DNA of 64,000 nt, from contig PJRA01000549.1 of NCBI GenBank assembly GCA_016987375.1, positions 1,431,919-1,495,918 of the forward strand, given 5' to 3'. The translations under genes were made by a program, and so were the position numbers. This stretch comes from Brachionus koreanus. Its lineage: Eukaryota; Rotifera; Eurotatoria; Ploima; Brachionidae. Of the stretch, positions 46,621-56,600 are shown piece by piece. The notes below the pieces were generated by a model. It ran no database searches and was not told the origin of the DNA. It saw nothing but the letters and a program-made list of their open reading frames with translations. Within the stretch, counting starts at the first letter, position 1. Each line of letters opens with the position of its first letter.

Positions 46621-47582
46621 ACATGACTTCTATAAAACAGACAACACTAACGTTTTTACACTAATAAATAAATTAAAGCAAACCAGTTTATTGCCAATTA
46701 ATTCTCCCCACCCTACAAGAAACCCAACAAACCAGCAATAAAACATCCACTTGAAAAGAAAATGAAGCAATAATTCCAAATTAAGAAGAGAAAAAATCAC
46801 GCAAATTTTGACAATTTTTTATCCAAATATATCAATCTTGTCTATTTTTAAATAATCATTGCTATAATTCGCTGTAAAGAATAATAAAAATTATTTTTTT
46901 TAATTTTAATTAATACTTTTATTTACTAAACTTAAAAATTAATAAAATTTATAAATTAACATTCTGAAATTTTTTTTACTTTTTATAATTTGTAACAATT
47001 TTTATAGATTTTGTTTAAAATTTATAAGATTTGATTTAAATTTTTCAACTTCTAATTTTTTTAATTAGTCAAAATAATATTATTTTATTTTTTTTATAGG
47101 AATCAACTCTTTACAAATTAAATGGTATGTTTTTTTATTAAGTAGCAAATTTAAATAAAAAAAAGCTAAACATATAAAATTAAAGCAAAAGAAAATTTTT
47201 TTGTATTGGTTAAAATAAATAGTTACTTTTTCGAAACTATTAATTTTATTGGTTTTATAATATTACATTATTTTAACTTAAAAAAATAAAAAACAGAAAA
47301 AAAACAATTAATTAAGTAATTGATTAATTTTTTTGCTCTTTTGAACAAAAAAACGGAAAATTGCCTCTATTGATGAAGAAAGTAATTTTTCTTCTGTTTA
47401 AAACTGTTTAAAATTTTAAGTATTTTTGGTTTGCCTAGCTAATTTTGAAAAGATTTTGCTTTACTTTCAAAAAAATCAGTTTGATTAATAAATCTCCTTT
47501 TAATTAATTGATATTCATTTTGAAAGTCGATAGCGTCGGTTAAAAACTAAATGTAGTATTCAATCAAGAGACCAAATCAATT

Positions 47583-47891
47583 TTGACTTTTCTAAAAAAA
47601 CTCCCATCCAGCAAGAGAATAGTAATTTTCGAAAATATATATAATTCTTTCTTTGAATCTTTAGAAAACTCTCAGACAACAGCAAAAATTTGGGGAAAAT
47701 TTTATAAAATTTATAAAAGCTTGATCTCAGAAATACCGCCTTCTCCAGATAAAATCAAATCAAGTACAAAGGATTGGCTAAAATTATTTCTTCAAGAGTA
47801 TCATGAAGCCGATGTTACCCCTTTCATTCATGTCTTTGTCAATCATCTATTCATCATATATTCTGGGGGATTGGATACTAGATTTATCTAA
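47583..47891 (+). pseudogene. Unrecognised coding fragment, possibly transposon-derived
   Basis: A 102-codon frame (MTFLKKLPSSKRIVIFENIY; later IWGKFYKIYKSL and DVTPFIHVFVNHLF). The 'VTPxIHxxVxH' style occurs in uncharacterised repeat-derived proteins of aquatic invertebrates, but I cannot name the family. No flanking exons or terminal repeats were found. It sits among retroelement fragments, which favours a mobile origin. Confidence 0.35.
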
Positions 47892-48438
47892 AAATTTTGT
47901 AGTAAAAATATCATCTTGATTATACGTATAGCTTATTGCTTTTATCATCATCCTAATGATGACATCTAATCTTTATAATAACTTGAGTATCAACAGAATT
48001 AACAGGATCTTGAATCAACAGATAGGAGTTAAGAACCAAGCATGCTTTTCGTGAAGATTATTATCTAAAATTGTATTGTTTTCTTAAAAATTGTGAAAAA
48101 TTGGTTTTTATCTTTTAAATTAAAAAATTGTGATTTTGACACTACTATTATAAGTTTATTATTAAATATCATTAAAAATAAATCTTTATCAAATAAAAAA
48201 TGAATAATTAAAGATATTTATAATATCTTTAATGAAGTTATAAAGAAAAAGGTCCGGAAACCTTTTAAGAACCTTAAAAATTTCTTCAAAATTTCTTGAC
48301 TGGGTGACTAGTCTTGGGCTCGTAGCATCCATGAGCCACTACATCGATTGATGATCTGTTTCAATTGTAAAATAAGATTATATTATATATGATGTATATT
48401 ATATATGATTAAGATTCTATTATATATGGTCTAAACTA

Positions 48439-48623
48439 CTCACAAGCCCATATAATTGCCAGCGCTTCTTTTTCCCCAATGCGCCATTTACTCTCCCCCT
48501 GTTGCAAGATTCTACTTATAAACGTGATTGCATGTTCAACTCCCACAATATCCTGGCACAAGACGGCTCGTAATCCATCTTCAGACGCATCACTCTGGAT
48601 TTTAAAAGGACATGAAAAATCTG
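48439..48623 (-). mobile_element. Ty3/gypsy RNase H fragment, minus strand
   Basis: Read on the minus strand the segment encodes an RNase H start in one open frame: [19 protein letters not shown], then [20 protein letters not shown] and [12 protein letters not shown]. This is the standard 'TDAS-x2-G-x-GAVL-x-Q ... SR-x-L ... EKE-x-LAI-x-WA' pattern. It has no neighbouring reverse transcriptase or integrase in the same orientation. Confidence 0.75.
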
Positions 48624-48669
48624 GATATTTTAGCTTTTTAAAAGTTCTTTCAGGAGCCGGAAAATCTTG

Positions 48670-49094
48670 TAACTGGAGATTATTTTACTAGTTGGGTCAA
48701 GGCTTTCCCTCTGCGAACGATTAAAGCTGAGGAAGTAGTGGACAAATTTTATCAACTAATAATCACGCGTAATGGATGTCCAACTAAAGTCATTACCGAT
48801 CAAGGGACTCAGTTTACATCTCAACTTTTTCAAACACTATGTAAGAGACTTCAGATTACTAAATCAGAGTGCAGTTCCAAACATCCACAAACAAATGGAA
48901 AATTAGAAAGATTTAATAGATTTTTGTCAAACGTGTATACCCATTAGCTATTGCCAAAAAGGCACATGCCTTACACTCTGGTAGCCAGACTGAGCCCATG
49001 TACCTACCGCATTGAAATTGACGGATTACAAAAGGCTGTCCACGTGCAGCGATTGAGTAAATACACACCGCTTGACAATGAAAAACAAGATTGA
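48670..49094 (+). mobile_element. Ty3/gypsy integrase fragment, plus strand
   Basis: Integrase core motifs are present: TSWVKAFPLRTIKAEEVVDK, the second catalytic Asp in VITDQGTQFTS, and HPQTNGKLERFN with the catalytic Glu. After an interruption at about 48945 the C-terminal part continues in a different frame, ending VHVQRLSKYTPL, as expected near the end of gypsy pol. It lies head-to-head with the minus-strand RNase H fragment, so the locus is rearranged or holds two insertions. Confidence 0.75.
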
Positions 49095-49309
49095 TAGTTT
49101 AAATGTAAATATTGGAAATGATTAATGAATACAGGAGAATAAAAAATTATTTCTATGATTATCGATTTTAGATTATTTTTCTATTTTTGTTGTTGATTTA
49201 AACTTAAAATCTGTAAATTTTTTTTATTTTCAAAGTAGTATTAACAAATTTCTGAAGTATTTAAGCATAGATAAATTAATAAAAAAACTTAAAAAAAATT
49301 TAATATTGG

Positions 49310-49740
49310 GCGTTTTAGATTTGATATGAAGCAAAGTTGAGAGGACCTAAATAATCATGAGCAGTCCGGTAGACCTGGTTTTTAGGTTGGTCAGGGGGGT
49401 GCCGTTGGTAGTGGCACATTCCCCCAGCTTCAGCACCTGAAGACAAACCCACAGACAGACCAACGACGGTGGTGACACCCAGTAATGAAACTGGCATGCC
49501 ACCATAGGAGACATACCTCGTAGAACCGGGTAAGCTGAGATGGTATTATTCTATCTAATTAGCGCTTAGTAGTAATCAAATATAATTTTAATGAGAGTAA
49601 GAAAAAGCTAAGAAGGAGAGAATATAATTTGTGCTAGTTTAATAAAGCAACTTTAAGGACTCTAACTTTTATTCAATCCTATTTTGTGTAAACAAATGTC
49701 AGCCAACCGTAGAAGACCAACCACCCGGTAGCAACACTTT
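49310..49740. mobile_element. LTR-like retroelement remnant
   Basis: A G+C-richer block. On the minus strand a purine run GAAGCTGGGGGAA is followed at once by TGTGCCACTACC, which looks like a polypurine tract bordering an LTR. On the plus strand AATAAAGCAACTTTAAGGAC (49646) resembles the polyadenylation part of an LTR, ending near GGTAGCAACA. No second LTR copy was found, so boundaries and orientation are uncertain. Confidence 0.35.
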
Positions 49741-49793
49741 AATTAATACACTTTAAAAATTTTTTAAAAATATTTTAGAAATTTAAATTTGTA

Positions 49794-50463
49794 TACCCGA
49801 GGGGACAAAAACAAGCAAAAAACACTGTTTAAACGCTGTTTAAACGGCGTTTGGTAGCTGTTTTTTGGGCGTTTTCGCTTTGTTTTTTTGCGTTTAAAAC
49901 GTGAGCGTTTTTGGGCCAAAAAAACGAGCGAAAAACACTTTATAAACAAAACAAAATATTTCATTTAGAAAGTTTTTAAGCCTTTTTTGACGCGCCAAAT
50001 ACATTTTAAGCCTGTTTTTATCCCGTTTTTAGGACTTCAAAAACAAATTAAGTATGTTAATTATTCAGGAATGATTTTAAATAATCAAATTATTTGTTTT
50101 AATATTTAATATTAATTTTAAAATAATAATTAAAATATTTCTTAATAATAAAAACTGTAAAAAAACACCTCAAACACTCATAAACACTATTTAAACACCT
50201 AAAAACGCTTAAAAGACACACTACTTTACAATATTTTTGAAAAATATGTTGAATTTTTTTATGTAAGATTTTATTTTAATTTAACTATTTATGACTTAAT
50301 TTGTCTAAATTCTTGTCTTTATTCTTTTTTTTAGACAAAAATAATAAATTTTTTTTTTCTGGCTGTTTTACCCCCGTTTATGGTCTGTTTTTATTTCGTT
50401 TAAACGCTCACGTTTAAACAGCGTTTAAACAGTGTTTTTTGCCTGTTTTTGTCCCCTCGGGTA
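49794..50463. mobile_element. 670-bp TIR element with GTTTAAAC arrays
   Basis: The ends are nearly perfect inverted repeats of at least 50 bp, beginning TACCCGAGGGGACAAAAACA on both sides with one mismatch in the first 50. GTA flanks both ends (49791-49793 and 50464-50466), compatible with a 3-bp target duplication; a TA duplication of a slightly shorter element is the alternative. The palindrome GTTTAAAC is repeated several times near each end (CTGTTTAAACGCTGTTTAAACG), like subterminal transposase-binding sites. It has no credible coding frame. The superfamily is not recognised. Confidence 0.8.
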
Positions 50464-50639
50464 GTAATTTAATGACTAATAGAAATTTCTAATTAGATTA
50501 TTTATTAGTTAGATTAATCTTGAATGTTTTTTAGATAATACACATGAAATAATTTTTTTTTCGATACATAGACACATGATATTATCATTCTTATTCTAAG
50601 TATATTTTTACGATTAATTTTTGTCATTTTTTTTTCACT

Positions 50640-50963
50640 TATTAAATTTTGGATTCGATAAATTCTTTTTTCAAATGTCTAATAAAATCATCTACGTATG
50701 TGTCTTTATGCTCGTCCCATTTTGTAAAACATAAACCAAATTGCATTAAAAGCTAAATCTTGCTTCATACTCTCTATAAAAATGAGCCAAACCAGTAAAT
50801 TTACCTACATGGATTGATAAATAAAGCAAAAATTTTTTATTCTCATTTGGTATATTGGAATGACTAATACACCCATCTTTAAATTGCTTGTAATCGATTG
50901 CAGACAAGCCTTTGCTTTTTTTTCGATTTTGTATTTTGTTGATTTGTTTCTGATCAAACAAAT
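50640..50963 (-). pseudogene. Unrecognised, frame-broken coding remnant
   Basis: On the minus strand one frame reads MFDQKQINKIQNRKKSKGLS to FYREYEARFSF and stops at about 50746. A second frame overlaps and continues MQFGLCFTKWDEHKDTYVDD, FIRHLKKEFIESKI. Coding-like composition in adjacent frames suggests a decayed gene or transposon protein. No family assigned. Confidence 0.3.
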
Positions 50964-51039
50964 TTAAGAAACTTCCTTGCGTTACTAATTACCACTAATA
51001 GACTAAACTTTATAGATGAGTTAATAAAGCCATTGGTCG

Positions 51040-51190
51040 GCCCTGTGGTCTAGTGGTTCGAACACCCGACATCAATCAGGATTTCAAGGATTCAAAGCCT
51101 CATTCAGTTTCGCCTGCAAACGCGTCAGGCTAACTAACCGACCGTCAAAGAATTATGAGAAGCTACCAAGAAATCACGAAATCAAAAGTA
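51040..51190 (+). mobile_element. tRNA-derived SINE
   Basis: The head GGCCCTGTGGTCTAGTGGTT has an RNA polymerase III A-box and looks like the 5' end of tRNA-Glu (CCTGxGGTCTAGTGGTTAGG). A degenerate B-box (GGATTCAAAGCC) follows about 50 nt later. The anticodon arm does not fold as a working tRNA, and non-tRNA sequence continues (TTTCGCCTGCAAACGCGTCA), so this is a SINE, not a tRNA gene. Confidence 0.6.
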
Positions 51191-52722
51191 GTGACCCTTT
51201 GATCTATAAGGAGTGAATAAGGAAAAAAAATAAAACCATTATCTTGATCCTCTTGGTTTCTTAGCAAATTGGCTTTCTGATTTTCATTTAAACAATTTTT
51301 CAATTCGTTTGACGGCCAAATTGTAATTTTTGAATATAATTTCAACACTCCAGTAAAAATTAGAAATAGTGCTAAAAAGAATTTAAAGCATTTTGAATTT
51401 ATTCTTAAATTTTTTTCTTTGATTATTTTTAAAAAAATTTGCTACTTACTACTTTTACTTTACTATTACTTTAATCATCCTAATTAAATTTTTTTTAAAG
51501 GAGGTTTTATATTACTGATTATTGGAAGAATCAACGTTTTAATAATGGAAATCAACTTAAAATTGAAACAAACATCAAATTTAAATTCAACTTTTTTTGA
51601 ATAACATAAAATTTCAGGCTGTTTAAGAAACAAGAATTTAAAATTTAAAAGAAATTCATTTTTTTGACTTACTATGTACTCAAAAAGAAAATGATTAACT
51701 AAATACAATTAATAGACATAAAATTAAATAAAAATTTAGTATTTCATTATTATTTTAAACATTAGAGAATAAAAAATTTTGTTTAGAAATTATCGTGGTT
51801 GACATTTTTACTAATCTTAAAATTGAAATGAAAATACACAGAATAGTCCAAATTCCTCAAAAATAAAACCATGCGACTTAAAAAATTAATTATGGTCTCT
51901 ATCGATTCTAAATTTTTTTGGAATTAAATTTTGTAGGTTTAAGTTGTGTTATTAATTATTAAGATTAAATAAAAAATGAGAATGAATTCATTTGAACAAG
52001 TCGGACTCATATCATTGACTCTGTCTTAAAAGAGCGTAAAAATGAATATAGCTAGCATTAATTGTAATTTAGCTTACGATAATTTATATCAATTAATTGA
52101 TTACATTAAATGAAACAATAAATATTTCTAAGTTAGGACCCCTTCCATTTTTTAACCACCATGATTTCGTCATTTTTTAGCCCCAAATTTTTAGAATTGA
52201 CATGTGCATAACAGTGCGGATATTGCACAAACTATTCAACAGGATATGATTTCAAGAAGGCCTACCAGAAAGCTGGTTAAGAACTTCTTAACTTCTGATG
52301 ATCTGTGAAAACTGGCGAAGAATAAAAATTTATTATAAATATTCTTCATTTTTCTGCACACCATTAAAAAGACAGTAGATAAAATTTATACTAAATTGCA
52401 AAGTTTTTGTAAAATTTAGAAATGGTTTGTAGAAATTTGTACAACATTTTACTGTTTACAGAATCATTTTTTAGTTTAAATGAAATAATTTCTTTTAAAA
52501 ATCATTTATCTATTTTTAACTTAAAAAATTCTTAGAATTCTTTTTGTTAATTTGAATATTTGATGAAATGGTTTTTTAAAAACGTTGTATTTTTGGGAAA
52601 TTTTTTCGTTAATTTAGGCAATTTGATTTATAATATTCAGAGAAATGATTGATTAATTTTTTATTATCATTGACTGATTTAGTTTTATATCAATTAATAA
52701 AATTTTTTTTTACTTACGGAAA
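51191..52722. other. Intergenic A+T-rich DNA
   Basis: No gene recognised. A mildly richer stretch near 52140-52320 (ACAGTGCGGATATTGCACAA) may be old repeat. Open frames at 51163-51348 and 51484-51708 show no family features. Confidence 0.4.
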
Positions 52723-52818
52723 CAAGTCGGTCAAAACGTGTTCAATGGTGGGGAACCTAAAAATACTATACGCCCGCAGAGATCGCGAAAACCACCTGAT
52801 CGCTTCCATTATAAATAA
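52723..52818 (+). mobile_element. Retrotransposon pol C-terminal remnant
   Basis: One frame reads QVGQNVFNGGEPKNTIRPQR then SRKPPDRFHYK and a stop. The basic 'RPxRxRKPPDRF' ending is typical of the last residues of LTR-retrotransposon polyproteins. It is too short to assign to a family. Confidence 0.45.
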
Positions 52819-52912
52819 TGTCTTTTTAAAAAAAAAACGTTTCTAAAACAAAAATTAAAAAAGTAAAAATTTAAAATTAAGAAAACCATGAGTCAAATTT
52901 GTCAAGAGAAGC

Positions 52913-53388
52913 ATGTTCCGTCAGAAGTCCGAGCCGAACCCGAATTCACGAGAACCAATGGCTCCTACAGATGATCCTGTCTACTCCTTTTGACGGACAG
53001 CTTATGATATGCGGACCGGAGAATTATATACTATGCTGGGTGCCGAAAAACTCGGTACCCTCCGACCAGAACGGCACCGCAAAGGACAACCTATCCCACG
53101 TAAAAAATATTTTTTAGGGGTTGAAAATCAAATAACTGGTATTTTTTGTAAATATTTCAAAATGTAAATATTTGATGTTAATAATTTTTATTTATTTTAA
53201 GATCTTGGTACAAGAATGACAGGTAAATCTTCATGTTCAATTTATCTTTTTTTTAAAAAAATTTCAGAAATTAAAGGCAAAATAGACGGAATAGAAATTT
53301 TTTTAAGGGAACCATGGAATGACTCAAAAAGTAAATTCAAAAAACAACTCTATATTTTTAAAAAGACTAACTTTTTTTAATATATTAA
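52913..53388 (+). pseudogene. Spliced coding fragment with one in-frame TGA, running into the assembly gap
   Basis: A frame begins MFRQKSEPNPNSREPMAPTD at 52913, meets TGA at 52991-52993, and continues RTAYDMRTGELYTMLGAEKL, GTLRPERHRKGQPIPRKKYF, LGVENQIT to a donor at 53138. Two GT-AG introns (53139-53201, 63 nt; 53223-53267, 45 nt) flank a 21-nt exon (53202-53222), and phases agree (D-LGTRMT-E). The next exon reads IKGKIDGIEIFLREPWNDSK and either ends at the TAA near 53379 or splices into the N gap. Preserved splice phases indicate a real gene or recent pseudogene. The G+C-rich start is unlike its neighbours. Family unknown. Confidence 0.45.
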
Positions 53389-53627
53389 NNNNNNNNNNNN
53401 NNNNNNNNNNNNNNNNNNNNNNNNNNNNNNNNNNNNNNNNNNNNNNNNNNNNNNNNNNNNNNNNNNNNNNNNNNNNNNNNNNNNNNNNNNNNNNNNNNNN
53501 NNNNNNNNNNNNNNNNNNNNNNNNNNNNNNNNNNNNNNNNNNNNNNNNNNNNNNNNNNNNNNNNNNNNNNNNNNNNNNNNNNNNNNNNNNNNNNNNNNNN
53601 NNNNNNNNNNNNNNNNNNNNNNNNNNN
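53389..53627. other. Assembly gap (239 N)
   Basis: Undetermined bases. A plus-strand gene fragment enters from the left and the 3' part of FYCO1 enters from the right, so coding sequence is missing here, and the true gap length may differ from 239. Confidence 0.99.
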
Positions 53628-56600
53628 TGCTTGACGAAGACACTGACAGTTTTTCGTCACACAATCTATCCAAATCTTGATCGTCATCCGAAAAATTCTG
53701 CACATCAAATTGTATTTCTTTAAAAAATAAAAGATAATTTTTTAGAAAATTTTATTTAACAATTAAAATTGCTGTAAAAAAAGGTTTTGTTTATAAATTA
53801 ATTTGTGGTTTTTAGTAGACTAGAAGTTAAAAATTATTTTGTACCTTTAGGTGAAGAACTCGAACTGGCAGCACATTGTACTTCTTTTTGTGGCTGGTCA
53901 TAAATGCTTGTCTCATCATAGCTTACATTTTGAATAAGTTTTTCCGACCTCACTTCAAAATTAACATCAGCATCTTCGTCTTCTAAATCATCTTGGTCAT
54001 TGGTTGACTCATCATTTGCTTCGGACATTTCCGGAGTGGATTTTTCATCACTTAAAAATCCTTTGACCCGATTCACATTATCTCTAGTAGCACAGCATTT
54101 TTTACACACTCTCAGTTTACTTTAAAAAGGAAAATTTTTACTAACTTAATTTTAAATTTTTTTTTAATCAAAAAATTAAGACTATTCAATTCCTTGAATT
54201 GTTTCAATTTTTTTAAAAATCAAAATAAATTCAGATTTCTTTTAATAAAAACAATTTCAAAAATTCTTAAACTATAATTTTTTTTTAATACAGTAAAGCA
54301 CACTTAACTTGAACTAAAACCGAATATTTGTTGGAAATCTATTACTTTCAATATAACTCGAACTCGCTTAAATAGAAGACCATTTAAAAATTATCTGTAA
54401 AAAAATAGTTTTCTTGAAAAATCTTTTAATCTAATTACTAATTAAAAGACGAATATGAAAATGTTAGATGATTTTGACATTTTCAAATGTCACTACACTT
54501 TATTAGGTCAAGTCAAGATCTTTGATGGAATTGATCAAATGATGGAATTCTAAGGTGTTAAACGAAAGATAATTTTAACAACAATAAAGGAAAAATTTGA
54601 AGCATTAGCCTCTGTACCTTATTATCAAACCCAATACGACGACTCGAGCTATTTTTTAAAGAGTTTACTAAAAATGGATTTAATGTCAGTAAAAGCAGTT
54701 GAAAATTACTATTTTTTTAAAATTATAGTTTTTTTCTACTTAATAATAATATATTTAATTTTTTTAATAAAATTTTAAAAATTAAATTTCCTTTATTACG
54801 CTTAACTCGAACTAACGGCTAACTCGAACTTTTTGCTCTGTCCCGACGAGTTCGAGTTAACCGTGATTTAATGTAAAATTTATTGATTGATAGTCAATGG
54901 AATTTTGAAACTCTGACTATTTTGAATTTCAGTAATTGGAAAGAATTAAAAGTACATTTAAATTGAAAAATTTAAAGCGCTGCAATTTTTTAAAGAAGAT
55001 AATTTTTAATTAGAAAATTAATACAATGATTCTTTTTTAAAAATTTTGCTGATTTTAGTATAATTATTGAAATCTTGGATCAACTAAAATAAATTTCATT
55101 GCAATGCAAATACACAGTCTTTTAACTACTAAAACTTTAAAATTTCAATTCTAAAAAACTATAAATATGAAATTCACATATTTTAAATTTTTGAGCAAAA
55201 AGAGTAAATTGAAATAATGATCAAAAATTTTACTTTGCCTTTTTTAGACTGATTACTTATTTACAAAGGTTACAAAGATAAAGATGATAAACAAGAACTT
55301 TGAATTTTTTTAAAATAAATTAAATATAATTTACTATTTAACTGAACTGTTATAATATTACTTCTATTGAATGCTAATCACCTCTTTAAAAAATTGAATC
55401 ATGATATTCTTAAAAAATTAAGCAGCTCAAAAGCACATTCAAGTTATGGACAATAGAGAGTTTCAAGATTGCGCATATGTTAGACCACATTTTGAATATT
55501 CAGAAGTTGTATGATCAATCACCGGCGTAGCCAAGGAACAAATGAGGGGTGCTCAAGCAATTTTTTATTTAAAGATAATTTACTTACTAATTTAGAACTA
55601 TTAGTAAATTTTTTAATCATATATTTTTTATTCAGAAATTATCTTTACTTTTCTTTGAAATTATCTTACTTTGCCAATAAGTAATGCAAGTTCTGAAGAT
55701 TATTTCTGCTTAAACGCGTCTAAAAAACAGGTTAAGAATTACGAAAGGCAAAAAAGATTAAATAAAATTGCAGTATTAAATGAAGAGCTGGAAAAGTTAA
55801 TAAGATTGAATTGAAAAAAGTTGTTGAAATATATTCTTCAAAAAATAATAGAAACTGTTTCAAAAAAATAACCTCCTAAGGGATTTAGAGGGCATATCAG
55901 AAGAATCTCCGGATAACCCAAGATTCATTAATTAAATGCATAGCAATATGCAATCATAGGAAATATTTTAAATTATTTTTTAAAATATTCACATGTACGC
56001 ATCAAAAACTCTGATAATGAAAAAAAATATTTATTTTTGCTTTGCAATAGCATAACAATTTTTTTGTACTGAGTGTTTGCTGATCAACCACATCTTGTTA
56101 TAAATATTTAAAATTTATTATCTATTCAATACTTTTAATTAGTAAAGCAATTAATTCTAAACTTTCTCAACTTTACTTAGAAAATTTTTTTTTTAAAAAA
56201 ATTCACCGAGATGTCTCTGGTTTTGTCTCAATGACTTTTAGACGATTCCGACTTTAATTTCAATAAGAAATAAACAATTAGATTACTTGTTATTGTACTC
56301 TATCCAATTATTACAGCAATAATAGCAGTATATTTTGAGACAAATGCGACAATGGTGTTTTCTCAACAAAAGACCAAATTGACTATTGCAGTTCATACAA
56401 TTTGAAACATTTGAATCATCCAACCACATTGAATTTGTTTTGAGTAAATTTTCGTATTCTAAGTTGTCTGCTTTTTGCCAAAGCTCCGCTTTTTCTCTTT
56501 AAAAAGAAATTACTTTTCTGAAAATTTATAAATTAGTTAGAGAAAAAAATAATTTTTTTAAATTTTGATGAGAACAAATTTACAATATCTTTAAAGAATT

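Noticed and set aside
48370..48430. TATATAT-rich stretch as a regulatory element
   Set aside because: It looks like a simple A+T microsatellite within retroelement debris.
49764..49964. Minus-strand 66-codon frame at the left end of the 670-bp element
   Set aside because: It runs across the inverted repeat boundary and reflects GTTTAAAC-rich sequence, not a protein.
51040..51115. A functional tRNA-Glu gene
   Set aside because: The A-box fits, but the B-box is degenerate and acceptor and T arms do not pair; a SINE explains it better.
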